Shown here: piece by piece, positions 1 through 6,689 of the stretch
Layout: the number at the start of each line of letters is the position of its first letter
Position numbering within the stretch: position 1 is the stretch's first letter
Assembly (NCBI GenBank): GCA_045595285.1
Contig: JAZOAC010000182.1
Location: forward strand, 1-18,659
From: UBA1731 sp045595285
GTDB taxonomy: Bacteria > Verrucomicrobiota > Kiritimatiellia > RFP12 > UBA1067
DNA: 18,659 nt
Reading direction: 5' to 3'
Notes under the pieces: model-generated
What the model saw: only the letters and a program-made list of their open reading frames with translations
Told to the model about the DNA's origin: nothing
The model's database searches: none
Made by a program: the position numbers and the translations under genes

Positions 1-94
1 CCATACAGTTCGCATGAGTAAATGAACCAGATCAGGTGCATTTACTTCCGCACTCTACCGCTTTTAATTTTTTAATTTTCTGAAATTTGCCCCC
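1..94. repeat. 94-bp direct repeat, copy 1
   Basis: This segment is identical to 185-278. It contains an imperfect stem-loop: arms 17-28 and 35-46 pair with one mismatch around a 6-nt loop, and the inner 8-bp arms (17-24 and 39-46) are perfect. An AT-rich stretch and a C5 run close the unit. The copy begins at the window edge, so the full unit or further copies may extend to the left. The repeat period is 184 bp. Confidence 0.95.
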
Positions 95-180
95 AAGTCG
101 GATCGTAGCCATGTCGTTCTGTGAGCCAAGGAGTTGTGGGCTTGGATTGTCTTCCTAAGACCGCTTGGCCTCCGACTTGG
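93..180. repeat. Spacer between the 94-bp repeats, bounded by a 10-bp inverted repeat
   Basis: Positions 93-102 (ccaagtcgga) and 171-180 (tccgacttgg) are perfect reverse complements. They bound almost the whole 90-bp spacer (95-184) between the two direct repeats. I see no gene in this spacer. The arrangement could be the remaining part of a repeated mobile or recombination unit, but no transposase or integrase is visible. Confidence 0.7.
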
Positions 181-184
181 TATT

Positions 185-278
185 CCATACAGTTCGCATG
201 AGTAAATGAACCAGATCAGGTGCATTTACTTCCGCACTCTACCGCTTTTAATTTTTTAATTTTCTGAAATTTGCCCCC
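185..278. repeat. 94-bp direct repeat, copy 2
   Basis: Perfect copy of 1-94, offset by 184 bp, with the same stem-loop at 201-230. Identity ends exactly at 278, and the next base starts the candidate -35 box of the NYN gene. The repeat boundary therefore coincides with the start of a gene module. Function unknown. Confidence 0.95.
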
Positions 279-307
279 TTGTTTCTGACAGCGAGATTTG
301 GTACAAT
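279..307 (+). promoter_or_regulatory. Candidate sigma70-type promoter of the NYN gene
   Basis: TTGTTT at 279-284, a 17-bp spacer, then TACAAT at 302-307, with an extended -10 TG at 299-300. Transcription would start near 314. That puts the GTG at 308 in or before the start site and leaves about a 100-nt leader before the ATG at 416. Confidence 0.6.
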
Positions 308-415
308 GTGCGTCGAACCCGTCAAAAGGTTCATATCCAGCCGCAAGGTTCTGCCGACGCGGAACAGGGTCTTAGGCCGCAAGGTTTGGGGCCCTATCTT
401 TTTTATGGGAAACGA

Positions 416-1081
416 ATGAAAACGATAGCCTACATCGACGGCGGCAATCTCTACCACGGATTGCTGCGCGGACTCCCCGCCTGCAAATGGCTTGACATCG
501 CTGCGCTTGTCAAAGCCATGCTCGCCCATTCCCATCTTGACGAAGACCACGAACTCGCAGCCGTCAAGTACTTCACGTCCCGCACCAAGACATATCCGCA
601 CGACCCCGCATCGATTGAACGCCAGAACATCTACCTTCAAGCCCTCATCGCGCATGGCGGCGTTGATGTCATCGAGGGCTACTACAACAAGAACAAGGCG
701 TGGGTTCCATCCGTTGATTCCCGATGTCAGGAATGTTCTGCATCCGCAAACGGCTTTGTCCATGTGATAAAGATCGAAGAGAAGCGGACGGATGTAAATC
801 TCGCGACCTCGCTTCTCCGCGACGCCTACACAAACGCCGCCGATGCCTTTGTCATAGTCTCCGGCGATGCGGATTTCATTGCGCCGCTCGACCTCGTGCG
901 CCACGAACTCAAGCGACGCACAATCGTGTTCAATCCGCGACAACGCCCGACAGACCTCCGCTTCCATGCCACACATTGCTGGAACATTCCCCGCGACCTT
1001 CCGGCGAAGTGCCAGCTGCCCGAAGTGATTCCCGTCGGGACGCACGGTCGCACGATCCACCGCCCTGAGGCGTGGCAATAG
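416..1081 (+). CDS. NYN-domain (PIN-like) ribonuclease-like protein
   Basis: A 221-residue protein of the NYN family, which has a PIN-like fold and typically acts as a metal-dependent ribonuclease. Visible motifs are YIDGGNL at 6-12 with Asp8, EEKRTDVNLA at 121-130 with Asp126, and SGDADF at 149-154 with Asp151 and Asp153. These match the acidic active-site cluster of the family. A C-x2-C pair (104-107) lies in the middle of the domain. The frame is open from a GTG at 308, but that codon touches the -10 box. The NYN fold begins at once after ATG 416, so I chose 416; the ribosome-binding site there is weak. The gene sits between the 94-bp repeat and a palindromic repeat, next to two toxin-antitoxin pairs. 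That suggests an accessory or defence-type role, but its RNA target is unknown. Confidence 0.8.
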   Translation: MKTIAYIDGGNLYHGLLRGLPACKWLDIAALVKAMLAHSHLDEDHELAAVKYFTSRTKTYPHDPASIERQNIYLQALIAHGGVDVIEGYYNKNKAWVPSVDSRCQECSASANGFVHVIKIEEKRTDVNLATSLLRDAYTNAADAFVIVSGDADFIAPLDLVRHELKRRTIVFNPRQRPTDLRFHATHCWNIPRDLPAKCQLPEVIPVGTHGRTIHRPEAWQ

Positions 1082-1086
1082 CCGTC

Positions 1087-1144
1087 AGCCGCGACTGCGG
1101 CTGGAACCGCCTGACTCTCCCGCGCCGCACATCATCGTTCCGCT
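1087..1144. repeat. Post-module repeat A: GC-rich palindrome plus 37-bp shared block
   Basis: A perfect hairpin (agccgc at 1087-1092, loop gact, gcggct at 1097-1102) lies 5 bp after the NYN stop codon. It runs into a block at 1099-1135 that matches 1804-1840 at 36 of 37 positions. The hairpin core recurs at 3220-3233. There is no T-run behind the stem, so a simple intrinsic terminator is unlikely. On the minus strand the block could encode a 16-residue peptide starting MMCGAGESGG; I do not call it a gene. Confidence 0.8.
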
Positions 1145-1207
1145 TCCTTTCGCTTCCTCCTGATTTTTACGATTTTCAAATTGAATCATCCGCCCACCGT
1201 CGATTTT

Positions 1208-1216
1208 TGGTATAAT
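1208..1216 (+). promoter_or_regulatory. Extended -10 promoter of the hicBA-like pair
   Basis: TGG then a consensus TATAAT at 1211-1216. No good -35 box is seen at the normal distance. The -10 box ends only 7 bp before ATG 1224, so the expected transcription start falls at or within a base or two of the start codon. This implies a leaderless mRNA. Confidence 0.65.
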
Positions 1217-1223
1217 ACGCGCC

Positions 1224-1586
1224 ATGCAAACTCTTGAAAGAACTTTCACCCTTGACCGCGACCTTGCCCGCCGCGCTGACCGAAAGTTGCATCGGTACGG
1301 TATGAGCCTTGATGATGCACTTGCGAAAACGCTTGTGTTCGTCGTGTCCACGCGCGGCAACCCGTGGGGCGACACTGTGCGCACCATGCCGCCGGTCATT
1401 GAGTTCGACACGCAGGGAGAGCATTTCGTGGCCGATGTCACACAGGAGGGAGACCGGTACCTGGCGGAAGTGCGCGGACATCCCGAATGCTTCACGGAGG
1501 GCGGAAGCGAAGCTGAACTCCGCCGGTATCTTGTCGAGGTTACGGACGGCATGCTTTTCGGTCTTGGCGAGAAGGTCGCCCGATGA
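1224..1586 (+). CDS. Antitoxin with DinJ/RelB-like N-terminus and HicB-like C-terminus
   Basis: A 120-residue protein. Residues 5-48 resemble the DNA-binding and dimerising ribbon-helix-helix part of DinJ/RelB antitoxins (FTLDRDLARRAD, then a GMSLDDALAKTL helix), like the antitoxin at 2640-2957. Residues about 60-115 resemble a degenerate HicB domain (YLAEVRGHPECFTEGGSEAELRRYL). The downstream gene is hicA-like and overlaps by 4 bp (ATGA), so translation is probably coupled. The expected role is to neutralise the HicA-type toxin and repress its own promoter. Start 1224 keeps the ribbon-helix-helix strand intact, and no Shine-Dalgarno sequence precedes it. Joining these two antitoxin modules is unusual; the assignment rests on motif reading only. 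Confidence 0.75.
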   Translation: MQTLERTFTLDRDLARRADRKLHRYGMSLDDALAKTLVFVVSTRGNPWGDTVRTMPPVIEFDTQGEHFVADVTQEGDRYLAEVRGHPECFTEGGSEAELRRYLVEVTDGMLFGLGEKVAR

Positions 1587-1783
1587 AACCCCTGACCCAC
1601 AGACAGGTGGAACGCATCCTGAAGGCAGCCAACTTTCGGCACGATCGCACCAGCGGCAGTCATTTCATCTGGACAAACGCCAATGGTCGGTCTGTTCCCG
1701 TACCTCACCACGGAAACAATCCATTGCCGCAGGGCACGTTGCTGTCGATTTTCAGGCTGGCGGGTCTGCCCCCGCCGAGATGA
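1583..1783 (+). CDS. hicA: HicA-type toxin (mRNA interferase)
   Basis: A 66-residue protein with the full HicA pattern. An N-terminal helix (VERILKAANF) is followed by GSHFIW carrying the family's catalytic His (His27), and then by a C-terminal VPVPHHG, LPQGTLLSIFRLAGL stretch typical of the double-stranded-RNA-binding-like fold. HicA toxins cleave mRNA and stop translation until bound by the antitoxin. The start overlaps the antitoxin stop by 4 bp. Length is normal for the family and no truncation is seen. A GC-rich repeat follows 10 bp after the stop codon. Confidence 0.85.
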   Translation: MKPLTHRQVERILKAANFRHDRTSGSHFIWTNANGRSVPVPHHGNNPLPQGTLLSIFRLAGLPPPR

Positions 1784-1793
1784 GCCCCACCAT

Positions 1794-1849
1794 CCGCGCC
1801 AGAGGCTGAAACCGCCTGACTCTCCCGCGCCGCACATCATAGTTTCGCC
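1794..1849. repeat. Post-module repeat B: degenerate core plus 37-bp shared block
   Basis: Positions 1804-1840 match 1099-1135 at 36 of 37 positions. Positions 1794-1808 are a worn version of the palindromic core seen at 1087-1102. The copy begins 10 bp after the hicA stop and abuts the stop codon of the minus-strand LamG gene at 1849. No other gene lies in the hicA-LamG gap. Confidence 0.8.
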
Positions 1850-2505
1850 TACACCTTGAACTCCGTCGCTATTGCCTTGCCGGATGTGCCGAGAGACGAA
1901 AGCGGGCGGGCGGCGATGGTGAGCGTCTTGCCGGACGGCATCGTCAGCGTGCCGGATTTCTGGAGCTCACCCGTCGCCGCGTCTCGCCGCTGCCACCGGA
2001 CAACAGTCGCCTCGCCGCTCCTTTGGAATGTGACAGCGATGTGGTAATCCGTTCCAAGCTCGTATGGAGCCATCGTATTCGCAACGCTTGTCTCGGCGCC
2101 GCCGTTCTTCGCGCCGACGCTGTCGCTGCCGAGAGTCGTGCCGTATGTCCATGGCATCTGGAAGTAGTGCATGGTGTCCGCGCCGTAGTCGAAAACGCGC
2201 GACCAGTTTTCCACTCCGTCGTGCCGCGCCCATATCTCAATAGTCGCGGCCGTTGTGTCGAGCCTGTTCGTGCCGAGATCGACATAGCCCGTGCCGTGTA
2301 CGTTGCCGTGATAGCTGCCGCCCAAATGGACGCGGTTGCCGTAGAGCGACACGTATGTGCCGCACTTCACCGCATCCGCCCCGCCAACCGAGTCGGAGTA
2401 GTCGCCGTTGAAGCTCCAGCGGTGCGTCAGTTCCGTGCCGAACGCAGAAATCGCCACGAATGCTACCGCACACGCGGCAACTCTCATTGTCATATTTCGT
2501 TTCAT
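1849..2505 (-). CDS. Secreted LamG/concanavalin-like domain protein, probably C-terminally truncated
   Basis: A 218-residue exported protein. Residues 1-23 form a signal peptide (MKRNMTMR, hydrophobic core, ISAFG). From residue 26 the sequence is a LamG/jelly-roll domain: HRWSFNGDYSDSVGG at the start, ATIEIWARHDG in the middle, YHIAVTFQ later. Such domains bind or sit beside glycans at the cell surface. The protein ends at IATEFKV, the point where the last strand of a LamG domain normally runs on into a DEFRVYDRALS-like segment. It therefore looks cut short, and the stop is next to repeat B. The start at 2505 has a GAGG ribosome-binding site 9 bases upstream. It is the only minus-strand gene in the toxin-antitoxin region. 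Function beyond glycan or surface association is unknown. Confidence 0.7.
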   Translation of the reverse strand: MKRNMTMRVAACAVAFVAISAFGTELTHRWSFNGDYSDSVGGADAVKCGTYVSLYGNRVHLGGSYHGNVHGTGYVDLGTNRLDTTAATIEIWARHDGVENWSRVFDYGADTMHYFQMPWTYGTTLGSDSVGAKNGGAETSVANTMAPYELGTDYHIAVTFQRSGEATVVRWQRRDAATGELQKSGTLTMPSGKTLTIAARPLSSLGTSGKAIATEFKV

Positions 2506-2572
2506 TGTTTAATACCTCGCTTCATTGTTTCAAAGATACCAGCGTTATACTACCCGGATAGTGCACTTGTAT

Positions 2573-2587
2573 AGCAACATGCTTGCT
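2573..2587. promoter_or_regulatory. Possible operator of the relB/yoeB-type pair
   Basis: Inverted repeat agcaa (2573-2577), 5-bp centre, ttgct (2583-2587), overlapping the candidate -35 box. Ribbon-helix-helix antitoxins commonly bind such short palindromes over their own promoter. The repeat is short, so this is tentative. Confidence 0.3.
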
Positions 2588-2612
2588 CATGAAAAGCAAA
2601 ATGTGATATAAT
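2583..2612 (+). promoter_or_regulatory. Promoter of the relB/yoeB-type pair
   Basis: TTGCTC at 2583-2588, an 18-bp spacer, and a consensus TATAAT at 2607-2612. Transcription would start near 2619, upstream of the ribosome-binding site at 2626-2633. This supports ATG 2640 rather than ATG 2613 as the start. Confidence 0.6.
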
Positions 2613-2625
2613 ATGCACCATCAAA

Positions 2626-2633
2626 GAGGAGAA
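2626..2633 (+). promoter_or_regulatory. Ribosome-binding site fixing the antitoxin start at 2640
   Basis: GAGGAGAA lies 6 bp before ATG 2640. The earlier in-frame ATG 2613 follows the -10 box directly and would be untranscribed. Confidence 0.75.
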
Positions 2634-2639
2634 CAGGAA

Positions 2640-2957
2640 ATGACACAAATAAGTTTTCGCATTGAAGACGACCTCAAGACCGAGGCGGACCACATTCTTG
2701 ACCGCATCGGAATGAGCATGTCTTCCGCGCTCGGCATATTCATTCGCCAACTGATTGTGCATAGAGGCATCCCTTTTGAGGTTCGCATCCCCGACGATTC
2801 GCTTGCAAGTCCTGCAAGAATCCAGCAGGCGATGAGAGACTTCGACAACGGAAGAAGGAACTACAGCTACCACGAGCTTCCGGGCGATATCGACGACGAA
2901 GACGTTGGACGTGTTTCGTCGCACAGGAGGACGCGCCGTGCGAAAGCTCTGGTCTGA
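2640..2957 (+). CDS. RelB/DinJ-family antitoxin
   Basis: A 105-residue protein. Residues 1-50 carry the ribbon-helix-helix signature: ISFRIEDDLKTEADHIL strand and helix, then GMSMSSALGIFIRQLI, then GIPFEVR. These are typical of DinJ/RelB antitoxins, which bind the toxin through the C-terminal part and repress the operon through the N-terminal part. The C-terminal 50 residues are charged and variable, as usual for the toxin-binding tail. The toxin gene starts inside the last 20 bp of this gene in another frame. The start is set by the ribosome-binding site at 2626-2633. Confidence 0.85.
   Translation: MTQISFRIEDDLKTEADHILDRIGMSMSSALGIFIRQLIVHRGIPFEVRIPDDSLASPARIQQAMRDFDNGRRNYSYHELPGDIDDEDVGRVSSHRRTRRAKALV
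2925..2930 (+). promoter_or_regulatory. Ribosome-binding site fixing the GTG start of the YoeB-type toxin
   Basis: A perfect AGGAGG sits 7 bp before GTG 2938. The upstream ATG at 2905 has no comparable site and would add 11 residues not found in the family. Confidence 0.85.
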
Positions 2958-3195
2958 TCTTGCATGGGAGCAGTTGGAATCCTGGTCTGAACGGGACAGG
3001 AAGACACACAAGAGAATATGTCTCCTCATCAAAAGCATCGACAGAAACGGCTATTCTTGCATAGGGAAACCGGAACCTCTCAAGAATGACCGCTCTGGAT
3101 GGTGGAGCGTCCGGATTGACGAGCGGAACCGTCTCATATTCAAGATCAGCGACGGCGACATCGTAATATCTTCCTGCATGGGTCATTACGAGTGA
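2938..3195 (+). CDS. yoeB: YoeB/Txe-family mRNA interferase toxin
   Basis: An 85-residue toxin of the YoeB/Txe branch of the RelE superfamily, which cleaves mRNA at the ribosome. Starting from GTG 2938, the residues line up with the numbering known for E. coli YoeB: Glu46 (GKPEPLK), Arg65 (NRLIF), His83 and Tyr84 (GHY at the C-terminus). All catalytic positions are present and the length is normal, so the toxin looks intact. The gene overlaps its antitoxin gene by 20 bp, the usual translationally coupled arrangement. A palindromic repeat core follows 24 bp after the stop codon. Confidence 0.9.
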   Translation: MRKLWSDLAWEQLESWSERDRKTHKRICLLIKSIDRNGYSCIGKPEPLKNDRSGWWSVRIDERNRLIFKISDGDIVISSCMGHYE

Positions 3196-3219
3196 CACCT
3201 GCCCTGACACGGCAACGAC

Positions 3220-3233
3220 GCCGCGACTGCGGC
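3220..3233. repeat. Post-module repeat C: GC-rich palindrome
   Basis: Hairpin gccgc (3220-3224), loop gact, gcggc (3229-3233). The 3221-3234 sequence is identical to 1089-1102 in repeat A. The following 40 bp resemble repeat A only loosely. It lies between the toxin stop codon and the convergent GH28-GH3 gene, in a 161-bp gap that holds nothing else I can name. Confidence 0.65.
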
Positions 3234-3333
3234 TAGAAGAAACTGGCACTCTTGCCATCTGCGTGTGACACTTCATTTTCCCAGTTCCACAGCCACGGCT
3301 ATTGGTTTGAGGTCGAATGTAGGAGCATCGGGG

Positions 3334-3346
3334 CCAAACCTTTTGG
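3334..3346 (-). terminator. Weak hairpin after the operon's last gene
   Basis: ccaaa (3334-3338) and tttgg (3342-3346) can pair around 3 bases, 10 bp downstream of the GH28-GH3 stop codon on the minus strand. There is no T-run, so termination here is only possible. Another small stem lies at 3244-3257. Confidence 0.25.
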
Positions 3347-3356
3347 TTAACAAATG

Positions 3357-6300
3357 TCAATGCCCCACCGCAATTACCGCCGACACGCCTACGGCACGGT
3401 TTGGCTGGCCGCCGCCAACGAAAACCAAATACTTCCCCGGCGGAAGCGCACTCTTGCCGTCCTCTCCATACACGGCAAACGCCTCCTCGTCCAACGCAAA
3501 CGAGATTGTCTTGGCCTCGCCTGGACTAAGCGAAACGCGCTTGAACCCTTCAAGGTGAATGATTCGAGCATCGTGCGCGTCCTCGGGCGAGCGAATGTAA
3601 AGCTGCGCAACCTCGTCGCCGGCGACATGGCCTGTGTTGCGCACCGTCGTCTCGACATGGACGATGCCGTCGCGCTTTTCGACACGCAGATCCCCATATG
3701 CAAATGTCGTATACGACAGTCCGAAGCCGAATGGATAGGCCGGTTCCGCAAAAGAATACCGGTAGGTGCGCCCCTTGAGTGAATAGTCCATGAACGGCGG
3801 AAGATCGTCGTAGGACTTCGGATAGGTGACCGGCAGACGTCCTGAGAAGTTGCACTTGCCCAAAACCGCCCGTGCGATGGCGCGTCCGCCCTCTTCGCCA
3901 GGATACCACGCGACAATGACGGCATCCGCAAGCGCGGCGACTTCTTCGAGATTTACGGGGCTGCCGCCAAAGACGACCGCGACCGTTTTGAGGTTTCGCT
4001 TTTTTTGCTTTTTCAGCAGGGCAAGGTGGCTTTCGGGAAGGGAATAGGTCTTGCGATCTCCTCCCGCACCTTCTTCTCCTTCATCGAACGCCGTAAGACC
4101 GATGCATGTAACGGCCACGTCGGCCGCATCGATTTCATGGGCGCACACACGCCAGCCGGCACCGGCTTCGCGAACCATTCCTGCCGCACAGGTCGAGGGA
4201 GACGGTGAAAATCCATTGTAGTTTCCGTATAGTACCGCTTCGTCCATCGCCCGTGGGCCATTTACGCCTATGTAGTGAAACTGGCTCCTTGAAAGCGGCA
4301 GAAGACCATTGTTCTTCACGAGCACAAGTGATTTCTCGGCCGCTTCAAGCGCAAGGGCGCGCGCCTCAGGAGTAGAAACGTCTTCCTCGCCGAGCGAATC
4401 CCATGGCAACGCGCCCTGCGGCTCAAAGTCGCCAAGGAGGATTCGCGTCGTAAAAAGATTGATCAGCGGCCTTTCAAGGTCTTTCGCCGCAATGCGGCCA
4501 TCCTTGAGGGCCGGGCAGAGGTATTTGTAGAACCGAGAAGAGCATAGGTCAAGGCCAGCCGACAGTGCCGCAACGGCGGCCTCGACTCTATTTGTCGTAA
4601 AATGGTGTCCGCCGAAAATGTCGTCAACAGCACCCACGTCGCTCACGACATGCCCCGTGAACCCCCATTTGCCGCGAAGGACGTCGGTCAGCAGATTGCG
4701 ACTGGCGGTACACGGCTCGCCGTTGACGCGGTTATACGCCGTCATCACGGCCTCTACGCGAGCATCGCGCACAAGCGACCTGAATGCGGGGAGATAGTAT
4801 TCCTCAAGGTCTTTATCCGTCACTCTCGCGTCAAAGCCGTGCCGTTGCGCCTCCGGTCCCGAATGGACGGCATAGTGCTTGGCGCAAGCCGCCGTCTTGA
4901 GCCATTCGGGGTTGTCGCCTTGAAGACCTCTCACGTACGCTCCGCCGATTCTTGCCGTTAGGAACGGATCTTCGCCGAACGTCTCCTGCCCTCGCCCCCA
5001 GCGCGGGTCGCGGAACATGTTGACGTTTGGACTCCAGAGCGTCAGGCATTGGTACCAGCCTCGTTCGCCCTTCGCGGCATAGAGGTTGCGTTTCGCCCGA
5101 GCCTCGGTCGATACGACATCCCCGATGCGGCGCATAAGGTCGTCGTCAAATGTCGCGGCAAGCCCGATTGCCTGCGGGAACACCGTCGCAAGCCCGCTTC
5201 GCGCAACGCCGTGAAGGGCCTCGTTCCACCAGTGGAACGCCTTGACGCCGAGACGCGGGATCGCGGGAGACTCCATCATGAGCTGCGATACGCGCTCCTC
5301 CGGCGTCATGCCCGCGACAAGTGCCTCAGCGCGTTTCCGAGCTGCCGCGCGGACATCCTTTCTGATGCCGCATGGACCAAGAGCGGAAACGTCGCCCTCG
5401 TGCTGCGACGTTCGCACCGTTCCGCAGGCGGCCGTCTCCCACGAAATGCCGCTTGCGCGGATGAACGGCTTGCGTTCGCCGCGCAGGGAGAAATGGTCGC
5501 CGTCCGGCATTGCCTGTCCGTTGAACCGGCAGGTGCGGAGCGTCAACGGCTCCGTCGCCGCCGTTTCGAGAGGCCTGTCCCCGGAAACGTTCGCCTCGAC
5601 ACCCTCAAGCAGTATGCGTGTTAGGACGGAATCGGCGTTCCCGGTGAACCGCAGCGGCTGTGCGCTCTCTACTTTGAAGTTTCTGAAAACGACATCCCGC
5701 ACGCCGCGTATCTTGACGCCCGGCTCCGCGACAATCTGGACGGCACTTCCCGCGAACGCCCCCTCGAAGCCGTCGAATACGATATTCGAAATGTCCATGT
5801 ATCCTTCGTCGTAGGGGCGCACGTACCGCACGGGATAGTCGAAGAAAATGCCGTTCATGCCCGATGCCTTTATGTTCCTGAAAACTACGTTACGCACGGT
5901 GTCATCCGACGGACACCCCATGCGGATTGCCTGGCACGTGCTGTCTAGAACGCAGTTCGACACGACGACATCTTCGCAGACGACGTGATCTCCGGGGCGT
6001 TCGCGCATCGCCCGCAAGATGAGGCAGTCGTCGCCCGTCTTGAAAGTCGAGTTGCCAACGCGCACCCGACGGCATCCGTCGAAGTCGATTCCGTCGTTGT
6101 TGATCATCCGCTGGTCTCCGACGACCGTTATGCCATCCACAGAGACGTCTTCGCACAGGCGGATGAACATCGTCCACATCGGGCTGTCCTTGAACGTGAC
6201 GCCTTCGAGCCGGACGCCGCGGCAACGGACGAACTGGACCATCAGCGGACGGAACGCCGGTTTCGGCCAGTGTCGTGTGTCGGCGGGTTTGTCGTCGTAG

Positions 6301-6689
6301 AAAGCCGGCCCCTGCCCGTCGATCATCCCCTTGCCCGTGACAGCAATATCCTCTGCGTCCCAAGCCTGCAGAAGAACCTTGCGCGAATATTCCGGCGCGA
6401 CGCCGCATACGTCGTTCGGGAAGTCTGAGTAATCCTCTTTCTTCACGCTGCCGACGAGAACGGCGCCTTCTTGAAGATGGAGCTCGACGCGGCTCTTGAG
6501 CCGCAGCGTCCCCGTATGATGCACGCCGGGCGTGACAACGACGCGTCCGCCGCCGGCGGAGAATGCATCGTCTATCGCCCGCTGTATCTCCTCTCCAACG
6601 CATCCTTCGGGAACCCGGAAGTCGCGAGCCAAAGCCGTGAACGCAACGGCGACGGAGAGAATTGCGATTCTGACATGGGAAATGGCCAT
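3357..6689 (-). CDS. Secreted GH28-GH3 fusion glycosidase (polygalacturonase-fold plus beta-xylosidase/glucosidase type)
   Basis: An 1110-residue exported protein in one uninterrupted frame. Residues 1-22 form a signal peptide. Residues about 23-395 form a GH28 right-handed beta-helix with the acidic motifs NNDGID (197-202) and TGDDC (218-222). The usual GHG and RIK motifs are not recognisable; QAIRMG (253-258) occupies the GHG region. Residues about 445-1110 form a GH3 enzyme with nucleophile Asp684 in VVSDVGAV, an acid/base candidate Glu in DEGEEGAGGDR (869-879), the PFGFGLSYT motif near 986 and a C-terminal FnIII-like domain. GH28 cuts or trims pectin backbones; GH3 releases terminal sugars such as xylose or glucose. 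The start at 6689 has GGAGG 5 bp upstream and gives a clean signal peptide, whereas the frame opens at 6803 inside the previous gene. It is the last gene of the operon. Catalytic activity of the GH28 half is uncertain. Confidence 0.88.
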   Translation of the reverse strand: MAISHVRIAILSVAVAFTALARDFRVPEGCVGEEIQRAIDDAFSAGGGRVVVTPGVHHTGTLRLKSRVELHLQEGAVLVGSVKKEDYSDFPNDVCGVAPEYSRKVLLQAWDAEDIAVTGKGMIDGQGPAFYDDKPADTRHWPKPAFRPLMVQFVRCRGVRLEGVTFKDSPMWTMFIRLCEDVSVDGITVVGDQRMINNDGIDFDGCRRVRVGNSTFKTGDDCLILRAMRERPGDHVVCEDVVVSNCVLDSTCQAIRMGCPSDDTVRNVVFRNIKASGMNGIFFDYPVRYVRPYDEGYMDISNIVFDGFEGAFAGSAVQIVAEPGVKIRGVRDVVFRNFKVESAQPLRFTGNADSVLTRILLEGVEANVSGDRPLETAATEPLTLRTCRFNGQAMPDGDHFSLRGERKPFIRASGISWETAACGTVRTSQHEGDVSALGPCGIRKDVRAAARKRAEALVAGMTPEERVSQLMMESPAIPRLGVKAFHWWNEALHGVARSGLATVFPQAIGLAATFDDDLMRRIGDVVSTEARAKRNLYAAKGERGWYQCLTLWSPNVNMFRDPRWGRGQETFGEDPFLTARIGGAYVRGLQGDNPEWLKTAACAKHYAVHSGPEAQRHGFDARVTDKDLEEYYLPAFRSLVRDARVEAVMTAYNRVNGEPCTASRNLLTDVLRGKWGFTGHVVSDVGAVDDIFGGHHFTTNRVEAAVAALSAGLDLCSSRFYKYLCPALKDGRIAAKDLERPLINLFTTRILLGDFEPQGALPWDSLGEEDVSTPEARALALEAAEKSLVLVKNNGLLPLSRSQFHYIGVNGPRAMDEAVLYGNYNGFSPSPSTCAAGMVREAGAGWRVCAHEIDAADVAVTCIGLTAFDEGEEGAGGDRKTYSLPESHLALLKKQKKRNLKTVAVVFGGSPVNLEEVAALADAVIVAWYPGEEGGRAIARAVLGKCNFSGRLPVTYPKSYDDLPPFMDYSLKGRTYRYSFAEPAYPFGFGLSYTTFAYGDLRVEKRDGIVHVETTVRNTGHVAGDEVAQLYIRSPEDAHDARIIHLEGFKRVSLSPGEAKTISFALDEEAFAVYGEDGKSALPPGKYLVFVGGGQPNRAVGVSAVIAVGH

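Noticed and set aside
1..278. A CRISPR array
   Set aside because: The repeat is 94 bp with one 90-bp spacer, far outside CRISPR dimensions, and no cas genes are present.
308..415. GTG 308 as the start of the NYN gene
   Set aside because: It directly follows the -10 box, adds 36 residues unlike the family, and would precede the expected transcription start.
248..1078. A 276-codon minus-strand open frame opposite the NYN gene
   Set aside because: The plus strand carries all NYN active-site motifs and a good promoter; the minus frame resembles nothing and its 3' part lies in the hairpin repeat.
1085..1840. Minus-strand open frame whose two ends repeat the same MMCGAGESGG peptide
   Set aside because: The resemblance comes only from the duplicated 37-bp DNA block; the frame runs antisense through the hicBA-type genes.
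1..3240. A chromosomal integron with attC sites
   Set aside because: The layout is cassette-like, but no GTTRRRY/RYYYAAC core sites and no integrase gene were found. A different or unknown mechanism is more likely.
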